Of a stretch of 64,000 bases of DNA, positions 21,663 to 30,448 are shown piece by piece (position 1 is the stretch's first letter; every line of letters begins with the position of its first letter). Source of the stretch: Bradyrhizobium sp. cir1 (GTDB taxonomy: Bacteria > Pseudomonadota > Alphaproteobacteria > Rhizobiales > Xanthobacteraceae). The notes beneath the pieces were generated by a model, which saw only the letters and a program-made list of their open reading frames with translations, ran no database searches and was not told the origin of the DNA. A program made the translations under genes and the position numbers. The stretch covers positions 100,001 to 164,000 of the forward strand of contig NZ_JACIHE010000018.1 in assembly GCF_014198245.1 (NCBI RefSeq), read 5' to 3'.

Positions 21663-22529
21663 CTACAGCCGCTTGATCGCGACGACCTCGCTGCCAGCTG
21701 CCTTGATCCGCGCAATCGCCGGCTCGATCGGCTCGATCACCGTCGCCATGTGATGTGCGTTGGCGTGAACCATCGAGTTGGCGTCGCGGACGATGGCGAT
21801 GTGGCCTTTCCAGAAGATCAGATCGCCGCGCCGCAAGCTGCTCCGCTCGTGCGGCTCCAGCGCGCGGCCGAGTCCAGCGAGCTGCATGTCGCTGTCGCGC
21901 GGGCAGCCGATGCCCGCGGCTGTCAGCGACACCTGCACCAGGCCCGAACAATCGATGCCGAGGCTGCTCTTGCCGCCCCACAGATAGGGCGTGCCGACGA
22001 AGCGCTCGGCGACGGCAACGAAATCCGACTCGCGATGATCGAGCGGGGCGAGGTGCGTCTTCGGCACGAAGGTCCCTTCGTTCGTCACGGCGAAGCTGCT
22101 ATCCTCGCGTGCAACCGCGATTCTCGAGCCCAGCACGAGCGTGGCGGCCGGCGGCAGCTTGATCGAGGGACCGGGGAAGGCCAGCGTCCGCAGCGCGCTG
22201 ACCTGGTGCGTCGGGGCGGCCGCCGACTTCATCAACGCTGCATCGGGCAGCCAGCCGACATAGCCATCGCCATTGAGCTGGCCCCAGGCCCAGCCCTCGC
22301 CGTTGCGATCGTAGACCGTGACGCGCTCGCCGCGCAGCGCCTCCGTCATCAGCATCGCGCCTGAGGACGGCTGCTCGCGCACGGACGCGATCGGCTCGAC
22401 CACCTCGAACTCTTCACCCTCGACGAAGCGCTGCGCCTCCACCTTGCCTTCGAGATATTTGGCGGCGAGGTCGCCCCGCGCGGGCGTCAGCCTTGGGTCG
22501 AGTCCTGAATCGTGTCCTGGATCACGCAT
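21663..22529 (-). CDS. NlpC/P60 family endopeptidase with SH3 domains
   Basis: The 288-residue cysteine peptidase has an N-terminal bacterial SH3-type region (about residues 40-125, including VREQPSSGAMLMTEALRGE and WAWGQLNGDGYVGWLP) and a C-terminal NlpC/P60 domain with catalytic Cys194 in IDCSGLVQ, the His-containing GHIAIVRD and a later polar residue in MVHANAHHM. The layout resembles YkfC-type enzymes that cut gamma-D-glutamyl links in murein peptides. No signal peptide is evident, so a cytoplasmic recycling role is likely. Its start overlaps the end of the M17 aminopeptidase gene by 8 bases, so the two are coupled. Confidence 0.9.
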   Translation of the reverse strand: MRDPGHDSGLDPRLTPARGDLAAKYLEGKVEAQRFVEGEEFEVVEPIASVREQPSSGAMLMTEALRGERVTVYDRNGEGWAWGQLNGDGYVGWLPDAALMKSAAAPTHQVSALRTLAFPGPSIKLPPAATLVLGSRIAVAREDSSFAVTNEGTFVPKTHLAPLDHRESDFVAVAERFVGTPYLWGGKSSLGIDCSGLVQVSLTAAGIGCPRDSDMQLAGLGRALEPHERSSLRRGDLIFWKGHIAIVRDANSMVHANAHHMATVIEPIEPAIARIKAAGSEVVAIKRL

Positions 22530-23895
22530 AGCGCTCGCTCAGCAATGCGTAGATAGCGCGCGCGGCCTGGCACTCGCCGCCCTCGGGCCGCGCCGGCTTC
22601 GCCGAGGGCGTCCAGCCATAGATGTCGACATGCAGCCAGCTGCCGGCGTGCTCGACAAAGCGCTGCAGGAACAGCGCGCAGGTGATCGAGCCGGCAAAGC
22701 CGCCCGATGGTGCGTTGGTGATGGTGGCGGTCTTGGAGTCCAGCCACGCATCGTAAGGCGGCCACAGCGGCATGCGCCACAACGGATCGTTCTCCTTCAC
22801 CGCGCAGCGCGCGACGTCGGCGGCCAGCGTCTCATCATTGGTGTAAAAGGGCGGTAAATCCGGCCCCAGAGCGACACGCGCCGCACCCGTCAGCGTGCCC
22901 AGATCGATCAGAAGTTCGGGCTTCTCCTCGTCCGCGAGTGCCAGCGCATCGGCGAGCACCAGGCGCCCCTCCGCATCGGTATTGCCGATCTCGACCGTGA
23001 TGCCCTTGCGCGACGTAAAAATGTCGAGCGGGCGGAAGGCATTCCCCGCGACCGCATTCTCGACCGCCGGGATCAGCACGCGCAGCCGCACCTTCAGCCT
23101 GGCGTCCATCACCATGCGCGCCAGTGCCAGCACGTTGGCGGCGCCGCCCATGTCCTTCTTCATAATCAGCATGCCGCTCGACGGCTTGAGGTCGAGCCCG
23201 CCGGTGTCGAAGCACACGCCCTTGCCGACCAGCGTCACCTTGGGATGATCAGGATCGCCCCAGCCGATGTCGATCAGCCGCGGTGCGCGGCTGGATGCCA
23301 TGCCGACGGCGTGGATCAGCGGGAAATTGGTCTTCAGGTCCTCGCCGATGGTGCAGGCAAAGCTCGCGCCGAACTCGGCGGCGAGCGCTTGCGCGGCTGC
23401 GGCGAGCTGCTCCGGGCCCATGTCGTTGGAGGGTGTGTTGATGAGGTCGCGCGCCAGTATCGCGGCATCCGCGATGCGATCGATCTCGGCAGCGTCGACG
23501 CCGTCGGGCGGCACCAGGCGGACCTCGGGCCTGTCGGCCTTGCGGTAGCGGGAAAAGCGGTAGCACCCCAGTGCAAAAGCGAGCGCGGCCAGCCGCGCAT
23601 CGTGCGGCGCATTGGCGAAGCGATAGGTCCCCGGCGGCAACAGTCCGGGCAGGGCGCCCGGCCGGAACAGGTCGCGCGATCTTGCCGCTTCGTCCTCGAG
23701 GCCGAACAGCACTTGCGCGATCGTACCGTCGGGTGCGGGCAGCGCGAGATAACCGCCGGGCTTGGCGGAATAGGCGCTGGCGGTCGCGAACTGGCGTTGC
23801 GCCGGCAGCAAGCTTTCGCGCAACCCATCCCAGCTCGACTTGGTGACGAAGGTGATCGGGATGGCGGTTGAGGACGTCTCGAAGACAGAGGGCAT
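22522..23895 (-). CDS. Leucyl aminopeptidase family protein (M17)
   Basis: The 457-residue M17 metallopeptidase removes N-terminal residues from peptides. The catalytic C-terminal domain shows VGKGVCFDTGGLDLKP, MKKDMGGAA and the hallmark NTDAEGRLVLADAL, which supplies metal ligands and catalytic residues. The N-terminal domain is shorter and divergent compared with PepA, as in the PepB-like branch. It is upstream of and overlapping the NlpC/P60 gene; with the neighbouring peptide importer this fits breakdown of imported peptides. Confidence 0.93.
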   Translation of the reverse strand: MPSVFETSSTAIPITFVTKSSWDGLRESLLPAQRQFATASAYSAKPGGYLALPAPDGTIAQVLFGLEDEAARSRDLFRPGALPGLLPPGTYRFANAPHDARLAALAFALGCYRFSRYRKADRPEVRLVPPDGVDAAEIDRIADAAILARDLINTPSNDMGPEQLAAAAQALAAEFGASFACTIGEDLKTNFPLIHAVGMASSRAPRLIDIGWGDPDHPKVTLVGKGVCFDTGGLDLKPSSGMLIMKKDMGGAANVLALARMVMDARLKVRLRVLIPAVENAVAGNAFRPLDIFTSRKGITVEIGNTDAEGRLVLADALALADEEKPELLIDLGTLTGAARVALGPDLPPFYTNDETLAADVARCAVKENDPLWRMPLWPPYDAWLDSKTATITNAPSGGFAGSITCALFLQRFVEHAGSWLHVDIYGWTPSAKPARPEGGECQAARAIYALLSERYA

Positions 23896-24100
23896 TAGCG
23901 GGTCCGGATCGTCAGGTCAGGCGGGTCATGCGAACTCCAGAAGACTTCGCAGAGTTTTGCCGTGGCCGCAATCGGCTTTGCTGTCACCGCTCAGTGAGCC
24001 GCTACTCGCAGCAAGTGGGCCATGCTAGGTTCCGGCAATGGCTGCCAGGTGTACGGAGATCGCCGGCAGCCGAAGGCGAGGCCTGCCGGGAGGAAATGCA

Positions 24101-24304
24101 ATGGAATTTGTGTGGAGCGTGGTCACATTCATCGGCCAGGCCGTCGAGGCGATCTTTGGCTATGTCGAGCATCATCATTGGATCTTCGCCTTCCTTGCCG
24201 GCGGCTACGTCTTCTATCTTCACGACCGCTCCGTCCACGCGCGCTTCGATGCGCTCGACAAGCGGGTCGACGAAATCCGCAAGCGGCTTGCCATCGAATA
24301 TTGA
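24101..24304 (+). CDS. Small membrane protein, 67 residues, unknown function
   Basis: A strong ribosome binding site (GGGAGGAAA) precedes ATG 24101. The protein has an amphipathic N-terminus (FVWSVVTFIGQAVEAIF), one likely membrane helix (HHHWIFAFLAGGYVFYLH) and a charged C-terminal helix with heptad-like spacing (ARFDALDKRVDEIRKRLAIE) that could form a short coiled coil. I do not recognise a family. It lies about 220 bases upstream of the metallophosphoesterase on the same strand. Confidence 0.65.
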   Translation: MEFVWSVVTFIGQAVEAIFGYVEHHHWIFAFLAGGYVFYLHDRSVHARFDALDKRVDEIRKRLAIEY

Positions 24305-24523
24305 TCGGACGAAACGAAACCGCTGGGCGGCAGCCCTCGTATCCACCTTGAGAACTGCCGTTCACGAGAGCGCGGCCACAGGGCTTTACTAGCGCTGCGG
24401 TTGTGGCATTATTGGCGAACATTTTAGATTGTGCCGTGCGTTTCTGCGCGCACCTCGGGCTATTCGTCGCAGGCATTTCTCTCATCGCTTGGGCGGCGCA
24501 GCATTCGCAATGAGCGGCGCAAA

Positions 24524-26017
24524 ATGGATAGATCGTTCGTTATTGCGCAGATCTCCGACCTGCATCTGGACGGGTCAGGCCGGCTGCTCGCGACGATCGA
24601 GGCGCTCGGCGCTGCTCTGCGCGAGAGGATGGCGGACTTCGCCGACGTTCCCGACCGCATCCTGCTGATCACGGGCGATCTCGTGGACGACCCGACGCCG
24701 CGCGCGCTCGACGAAGCGCTCGCGGTCATCGCGTCTTTCCGTCAAACCGGGCTGTTCACCGACATCCAGGCGGTCGCCGGCAATCACGACGTCAAGCGGG
24801 CGAGCCAGCGTGCCGGCCGTCACGACGTCTATGATTACCTGCATCTGCCGCGGACCTCGAAGAGCGTCTACTACCGCCAGGCCGGCCTCGATCTGGTGCT
24901 GCTGGATTCCAACCGCGCAAGCCTCACGGCACTGGCGAGCGGCAAGATCGACCAGGGATCCTACGGCGCCATGGTTGCCGATTCCGCCCGGCTCAGTGTC
25001 GAGCTCGCAGGCAGCCTTGGATCGGCGGGACGCGCCGATTATTCCGAGCCGGCGGAAAACCTGGTGCGGGTGCTGGCGCTACACCATCATCCGCTGCCGC
25101 AGGCGACCGGCGAAGGAAAGCGGTTTCTCGGCGCGCCGGATGAGCCGCTGATGTATCTCGCCGCGCCCGCCACCTTTCTCGAAGCGGCGACCTCGCTCAA
25201 CATCGATCTGGTTCTGCACGGTCACCGGCATGTCGAGGGACTGACCCGCTATTCGATTCCTGATCCGCGCGCGACGCGGAGCAAGGGCAGTGAAGCGTTC
25301 TGGCGCACGATCTACGTGCTGTCCTGCCCATCCTCGACCGGGCAAAGCGGCGACGATGCCGGCTTCAACATCATCCATTTCGGCCCGATGTCCGATGCCG
25401 GCAATTCCGAATATGGATTTGCGATCGCGCGCCATTCGCGGCCGCGCAATGGTGGCGGCTTCCGCCTGCTCGACTCGAACCTGCCGGACGGCATCATCCG
25501 CCTGCCGGCAGGGCGGGATTATTCCCGCGATCCGGCCGTCCAGTCGGCGATCGAGATCGCTTCAATCGCGACGCTGAGCCGGGATCAGGTGGCGGCGCTG
25601 GCGCGCCGGCTGCTGATGCGTCGCGCCTTTTACGCCGACGGCGAGCCGGCTTCGGCGAATGCGCTCCACACCTATCTCGTCACCTCTCGGGCCTGGGCCG
25701 ATCTCGACTGCAAGTTTTCGAGGTCGGCGGCCAGGCATGATGCCGACGCGGTTGCCGCGGCAGCGGCGCTGCTGCGCCGGTTGATCGAGCAATCGGCCGG
25801 CGTGCTTGGCATCGATCAGCTTCAGCTCGACGAGCTCTTGGCGCGGCGTCTGGTCAGCCGTGAGGATCTCCGGCGCGAATGCCCGGGAATACCGCACACG
25901 GGGACCGACGTCGAGGCGCAGGTGCTGCAACTGCTGCGGGACCTGAACGAGCAAATGAAGATGCTCGGCCTCGATCTGGGGCTCGGCGGTGAGGCGCCGC
26001 CGCAGACGCCGCCGTGA
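24524..26017 (+). CDS. Metallophosphoesterase (calcineurin-like) with extra C-terminal region
   Basis: The N-terminal two-metal phosphoesterase domain is complete: AQISDLHLDGSG, LLITGDLVDD, VAGNHDVKR, LALHHHPLP and VLHGHRHVEG. After about residue 310 comes a roughly 180-residue mostly helical region (LSRDQVAALARRLLMRRAF, then an Ala/Leu/Arg-rich helix and the ending QVLQLLRDLNEQMKMLGL) that I do not recognise. The substrate may be a cyclic nucleotide, phospholipid headgroup or nucleic acid end; the sequence does not decide. ATG 24524 is chosen because the family motif starts 9 residues later; the frame is open upstream. Confidence 0.85.
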   Translation: MDRSFVIAQISDLHLDGSGRLLATIEALGAALRERMADFADVPDRILLITGDLVDDPTPRALDEALAVIASFRQTGLFTDIQAVAGNHDVKRASQRAGRHDVYDYLHLPRTSKSVYYRQAGLDLVLLDSNRASLTALASGKIDQGSYGAMVADSARLSVELAGSLGSAGRADYSEPAENLVRVLALHHHPLPQATGEGKRFLGAPDEPLMYLAAPATFLEAATSLNIDLVLHGHRHVEGLTRYSIPDPRATRSKGSEAFWRTIYVLSCPSSTGQSGDDAGFNIIHFGPMSDAGNSEYGFAIARHSRPRNGGGFRLLDSNLPDGIIRLPAGRDYSRDPAVQSAIEIASIATLSRDQVAALARRLLMRRAFYADGEPASANALHTYLVTSRAWADLDCKFSRSAARHDADAVAAAAALLRRLIEQSAGVLGIDQLQLDELLARRLVSREDLRRECPGIPHTGTDVEAQVLQLLRDLNEQMKMLGLDLGLGGEAPPQTPP

Positions 26018-26105
26018 GAGGCCGGCGGCGTTAACCGGCCATTAGGGTTAACAGTCTATTGCTGGCGCGTTCGGCTCGATCCATCCGCTCGAGAGTCAAA
26101 ACGTC

Positions 26106-26918
26106 ATGCGTCAACGGTTCAGTCCTGCCCGGCTTCTTGCGTCTGCCTCGCTCGTCGCGATGGTGGCGATCAGCCTCGGCGGCTGCACGGCAATGTCAAA
26201 GCTCTCCGACATCACCGGCTCGACCGGGTCGAAGGCGGAGGCAGCTCCCAGCGATCCCGCCCGTGCCGTCGAAGTCTATGGCGAGCGCTATCGCGCCAAT
26301 CCCAAGGATGCCGAAGCCGCGCTCGGCTATGGCGAGGCCCTGCGCGCCAACGGCCAACGCGCCCAGGCGGCCGCCGTGCTCGAGCAGGCCACCATCGCCA
26401 ATCCCGGCAACAAGCTGCTGCTCGCCCAGTACGGCCGCGCGCTCTCCGACAACGGCAATTTCCAGCAGGCCTTCGACGTGCTGTCGAAGGCGCATTCGCC
26501 CGACAATCCGGACTGGCGGCTGCTCTCTGTGCAGGGCACGGCGCTCGATCAGTTGGGCCGTCACGAGGAGGCGCGCTCCTATTACGCGAGCGCGCTGAAG
26601 ATCGCACCGGGCGATCCCGGCGTGCTCTCCAATCTTGGCCTGTCCTATATGCTGTCGAGGGATTTGCCGAAGGCCGAAGAGGCGCTGCGGCAGGCCTACG
26701 CATCGCCGCGCGCCAGCAGCCGGGTGCGGCAGAATCTCGGACTGGTCGTCGGTCTCCAGGGCCGCTTCGCCGAAGCCGAGACCATCGTGAAGGCCGACCT
26801 GCCGCCGGACCAGGCCGCAGCCAATGTGGCCTATCTCAAGGACATGCTGAACCGCAGCGAGGGCCCGCGCGGTGCACCGAAGCGGACGCCGGTCGCCTCG
26901 CTCAGCCAGTCCGACTGA
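26106..26918 (+). CDS. tadD: Tetratricopeptide lipoprotein, TadD-like pilus assembly protein
   Basis: The 270-residue protein begins with a signal ending in the lipobox SLGGC, so it is probably lipidated and anchored at the outer membrane. It then has about four to five TPR-like helical pairs (EVYGERYRANPKDAEAALGY, AVLEQATIANPGNKLLLAQY, VLSNLGLSYMLSRDLPKAEE). TadD lipoproteins assist secretin assembly in Tad systems. It is convergent with tadC, whose operon lies on the other strand. Confidence 0.88.
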   Translation: MRQRFSPARLLASASLVAMVAISLGGCTAMSKLSDITGSTGSKAEAAPSDPARAVEVYGERYRANPKDAEAALGYGEALRANGQRAQAAAVLEQATIANPGNKLLLAQYGRALSDNGNFQQAFDVLSKAHSPDNPDWRLLSVQGTALDQLGRHEEARSYYASALKIAPGDPGVLSNLGLSYMLSRDLPKAEEALRQAYASPRASSRVRQNLGLVVGLQGRFAEAETIVKADLPPDQAAANVAYLKDMLNRSEGPRGAPKRTPVASLSQSD

Positions 26919-26951
26919 TCCGCCTCCAGAGGCTTTACCCTGACGTCGTCG

Positions 26952-26975
26952 ATGCGGACCGCTCGCGGTCCGCAT
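26952..26975. terminator. Hairpin between convergent tadD and tadC
   Basis: A perfect stem ATGCGGACCG / CGGTCCGCAT with a CTCG loop lies in the 64-base gap between the two convergent stop codons. There is no U-tract, so termination is inferred from position. Confidence 0.5.
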
Positions 26976-26982
26976 TCCCGCA

Positions 26983-27957
26983 TCACTGCAGCTCGGAGAT
27001 CTTGATGCCGGTCGGCCCGAGAATGACGACGAACAGCACCGGCAGGAAGAACAGGATCATCGGCACCGTCAGCTTCGGCGGCAGCGCGGCGGCCTTCTTC
27101 TCGGCCTCATTCATGCGCATGTCGCGGTTTTCCTGCGCCATGACGCGCAGCGAGTGCCCGAGCGGCGTGCCGTAACGTTCCGCCTGCTGAAGCGCGAGAC
27201 ACACCGATTTGACACCCTCGAGCCCGGTGCGCCGCGCCAGGTTCTCGTAGGCCACCTTGCGGTCCTGCAAATAGGACAGCTCGGCGGTGGTCAGCGCGAA
27301 CTCTTCCGACAGCGCGATCGACTGGCCCACGATCTCGGTGGCAACCTTCCGGAACGCCATTTCGACCGACATGCCGGATTCGATACAGATCAGCAGCAGG
27401 TCGAGCGCGTCGGGAAAGGCACGCCTGATCGAGAGCTGGCGCTTGGAGATCGCGTTCTTGAGGAACAGCATCGGCGCCTGCAGGCCGGCATAGGCGGCGC
27501 CGATGCAGATACCGATCTTGATCGGCAGCGGCTTGTCCATGTGCGCGATCAGGAACACGTACAGGATCGAGCCCACGAACAGCACGATCGGAGCGACCAT
27601 GCGCGCAAACAGGAAGGTGATGTAGGGCGCCTGGCCGCGGTAGCCCGCCATGATGAGCTTGTCGCGGGCGGCTTCCTGCGCGAGCCATTTGGTGAGATTG
27701 AAGTCCTCGACGACCTTGGAGACGATCTGCTTCGGCGTCTGGCGCAGCGAGACCTTTTCGTTCTTGTTGAGGCGGTCACGCTCGCGCTGCCGGATGCGTT
27801 CGCGTTCGCTTGCCACCGCCTTCATGCGCTTGGAGAGGCCTTCGCCGGCGAACAGCGGCATCACCAGCGTATAGACGGTGGCGCTGGCGGCGATGGCCGC
27901 CAGCAGCATGGTCATGAAGCGGACGTCATGAAGTTTCGAAACGAGAAATTCGACCAT
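26983..27957 (-). CDS. tadC: Tad pilus inner-membrane protein TadC (type II secretion F family)
   Basis: The 324-residue polytopic protein carries a GspF-like domain: FPDALDLLLICIESGMSVEMAF and ELSYLQDRKVAYENLARRTG, then QAERYGTPLGHSLRVMAQE. Hydrophobic segments lie near the N-terminus (VYTLVMPLF area), in the middle (MVAPIVLFVGSILYVFLIAH) and at the C-terminus (TVPMILFFLPVLFVVIL). It forms the Tad inner-membrane platform with TadB, encoded 9 bases upstream. Confidence 0.93.
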   Translation of the reverse strand: MVEFLVSKLHDVRFMTMLLAAIAASATVYTLVMPLFAGEGLSKRMKAVASERERIRQRERDRLNKNEKVSLRQTPKQIVSKVVEDFNLTKWLAQEAARDKLIMAGYRGQAPYITFLFARMVAPIVLFVGSILYVFLIAHMDKPLPIKIGICIGAAYAGLQAPMLFLKNAISKRQLSIRRAFPDALDLLLICIESGMSVEMAFRKVATEIVGQSIALSEEFALTTAELSYLQDRKVAYENLARRTGLEGVKSVCLALQQAERYGTPLGHSLRVMAQENRDMRMNEAEKKAAALPPKLTVPMILFFLPVLFVVILGPTGIKISELQ

Positions 27958-27966
27958 ACGCCACCG

Positions 27967-28944
27967 TCAGAAATCGAAGTTGATCATCTTCTTCATCACC
28001 ATGATGCCGATCGACATCCAGATGACGCAGCCGACCAGCATGAGCTGGCCGGTAGGATGGGTCCACAGCAGCGAGATGTAGTGCGGCGTCGTGAGATAAA
28101 CGAGGAACATCACGATCGGCGGCAGCGAGCCGATGATGCCGGCCGAGGCCTTGGCTTCCATCGACATCGCCTGGATCTTTTCCTTCATCTTCTTGCGGTC
28201 ACGCAGCACCTTGGAGAGGTTGCCCAGCGCTTCGGAGAGATTGCCGCCCGACTTCTGCTGGATCGAGATGACGATCCCGAAGAAATTGGCTTCCGGCAGC
28301 GGCATGCGATCGTAGAGGCGCGAGCAGGCTTCGCCGAGCGGCATGCCGATCGCCTGCGTCTCGATGATCGCCAGGAACTCGCTGCGCAGCGGCTCGGGCG
28401 AATCGGCGGCGACGACCTTGATCGATTCGAACAGCGGCAGGCCCGCCTTGATGCCGCGGACGATCACGTCGACGGCGTCGGGCAGCGCCTTCAGGAATTT
28501 GGCTTCGCGACGCTTCTTCAGGAAGCCGAGTGCCCAGCGCGGCAGGCCGAGGCCGCCGGCAAAGGCAAGGCCGGCGGCACCGAGCAGGCCGCCGCCGACG
28601 AACATGGCGGCCGCGAACAGCACGCCCGCCACGACGGCGGACGCGATCCAGAATTTCTGCGGTGTCCAGTCCAGCCCTGCCTGCGACAGGCGGACGCTGA
28701 GCGGAACGCTCTTCTCCTGCTGACGCCGTGCCTCGAGATCCTTCAGCGAGCTCTCGACCTGCTCCCGGCGCGTTCGCTGGCTCTTTTCGGTCTGCTTGGC
28801 CGCCGGCGCGTCGGCACGCGCGATCGAGGCGCGGCGGTTCTCCGCCTGCCGTTCTCCTGACAGCAACGGATAGAGGAAGACCCAGGCGATGCCGCCGACA
28901 GCGGCGGTGGCGAGGAAGGCGAGGGCGAGGACCTGCATGTTCAT
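27967..28944 (-). CDS. tadB: Tad pilus inner-membrane protein TadB (type II secretion F family)
   Basis: About 325 residues, starting MNMQVLALAFLATAAVGG after the cpaF stop. The GspF-like domain has KALPDAVDVIVRGIKAGLPL and NFFGIVISIQQKSGGNLSEA. The preceding arginine-rich cytoplasmic linker (residues 30-75) is normal for TadB. It forms the platform complex with TadC that couples the CpaF ATPase to pilin assembly. Confidence 0.93.
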   Translation of the reverse strand: MNMQVLALAFLATAAVGGIAWVFLYPLLSGERQAENRRASIARADAPAAKQTEKSQRTRREQVESSLKDLEARRQQEKSVPLSVRLSQAGLDWTPQKFWIASAVVAGVLFAAAMFVGGGLLGAAGLAFAGGLGLPRWALGFLKKRREAKFLKALPDAVDVIVRGIKAGLPLFESIKVVAADSPEPLRSEFLAIIETQAIGMPLGEACSRLYDRMPLPEANFFGIVISIQQKSGGNLSEALGNLSKVLRDRKKMKEKIQAMSMEAKASAGIIGSLPPIVMFLVYLTTPHYISLLWTHPTGQLMLVGCVIWMSIGIMVMKKMINFDF

Positions 28945-28957
28945 GGCGCTGACCCGC

Positions 28958-30427
28958 TCATTTCGTCGGCGCCACTTCCGCAGCGTCCAGCGCGGCGGCA
29001 AGGCGCTTCTCGTCGCCGTAATAGCGGGCGCGTTCCCAGAACTTCGGACGGCCGATGCCGGTCGAGCGGTGGCGGCCGATGATCTTGCCGTTGGCGTCCT
29101 CGCCGATCAGGTCGTAGACGAAGATGTCCTGGGTGATGATGGTGTCCCCTTCCATGCCCATCACCTCGGTGATGTGGGTGATGCGGCGCGAACCGTCGCG
29201 CAGCCGCGCCGCCTGGACGATGACGTCGATCGAGGCGCAGATCATCTCGCGAATTGTTCGCGACGGAAGGGAAAAGCCGCCCATCGTGATCATGGATTCA
29301 CAGCGCGAGAGCGCCTCGCGCGGATTGTTGGCGTGCAGCGTGCCCATCGAGCCGTCATGGCCGGTGTTCATGGCCTGCAGCAGGTCGAACGCCTCGGGTC
29401 CGCGGACTTCGCCGACGATGATGCGTTCGGGGCGCATACGCAGGCAGTTGCGTACCAGCTCGCGCATGGTGACCTGGCCCTCGCCCTCGATGTTGGGCGG
29501 ACGGGTCTCGAGCCGCACCACATGGGGCTGCTGGAGCTGGAGCTCGGCGGCGTCCTCGCAGGTGATGACGCGCTCGTCGTGCTCGATGTAGTTGGTGAGG
29601 CAGTTGAGCAGCGTGGTCTTGCCTGAACCGGTACCGCCGGAGATCAGCACGTTGCAGCGGACGCGGCCGATGATCTGGAGGATCTCGGCGCCCTCCGGCG
29701 AGATCGCACCGAACTTGACGAGCTGATCCAGCGTCAGCTTGTCCTTCTTGAACTTGCGGATGGTGAGCGTGGGCCCGTCGATCGACAGCGGCGGCACGAT
29801 GGCGTTGACGCGGGAGCCGTCGGCGAGGCGTGCGTCGCAGATCGGCGAGGATTCGTCGACGCGCCGGCCGACCTGGCTGACGATGCGCTGGCAGATGTTG
29901 AGGAGCTGCTGGTTGTCGCGGAAGCGGATGCCGGTGCGCTGGATCTTGCCGGCGACCTCGATGTAGACGGTGTTGGCGCCGTTGACCATGATGTCCGCGA
30001 TGTCGTCGCGCGACAGCAGCGGCTCCAGCGGACCGTAGCCGAGCACGTCGTTGCAGATGTCGTCGAGCAGCTCCTCCTGCTCGGCGATCGACATCACGAT
30101 GTTCTTGATCGCGATGATCTCGTTGACGATGTCGCGGATTTCCTCGCGGGCCGATTCCGAATCGAGCTTGGCGAGCTGGGCGAGGTCGATCGCCTCGATC
30201 AGCGCGCCGAAGATGGTCGCCTTGACCTCGTAATAATTGTCCGAGCGGCGGTTCTCCATCGGAGGAGGCGGCGGGGCTTTGATCGGGGCAAGCGGCGGCG
30301 AGGCGACGGCCGGCGGGGGCGGCGCGCGCGACATCGTCGGCGCCGGAGCCTGGACAGGCTCTGGCGACACGGCGCCGGGCTTGGGGGCCCGAAGGTCGGT
30401 GTCTGTTCCGCTACGCTTACCGAACAC
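28958..30427 (-). CDS. cpaF: Tad pilus ATPase CpaF/TadA
   Basis: The secretion ATPase (489 residues) drives Flp pilus assembly. After a proline-rich N-terminus (residues 15-60) come the ATPase features: ISGGTGSGKTTLLNCL (Walker A), TCEDAAELQLQQPHVVRLE (Asp box region), LRMRPERIIVGEVRGPEAFD (Walker B) and TGHDGSMGTLHANNPREAL (His box). It lies 21 bases downstream of cpaE. Confidence 0.96.
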   Translation of the reverse strand: MFGKRSGTDTDLRAPKPGAVSPEPVQAPAPTMSRAPPPPAVASPPLAPIKAPPPPPMENRRSDNYYEVKATIFGALIEAIDLAQLAKLDSESAREEIRDIVNEIIAIKNIVMSIAEQEELLDDICNDVLGYGPLEPLLSRDDIADIMVNGANTVYIEVAGKIQRTGIRFRDNQQLLNICQRIVSQVGRRVDESSPICDARLADGSRVNAIVPPLSIDGPTLTIRKFKKDKLTLDQLVKFGAISPEGAEILQIIGRVRCNVLISGGTGSGKTTLLNCLTNYIEHDERVITCEDAAELQLQQPHVVRLETRPPNIEGEGQVTMRELVRNCLRMRPERIIVGEVRGPEAFDLLQAMNTGHDGSMGTLHANNPREALSRCESMITMGGFSLPSRTIREMICASIDVIVQAARLRDGSRRITHITEVMGMEGDTIITQDIFVYDLIGEDANGKIIGRHRSTGIGRPKFWERARYYGDEKRLAAALDAAEVAPTK

Positions 30428-30448
30428 TTAACGACTCCATGCGGCGGC

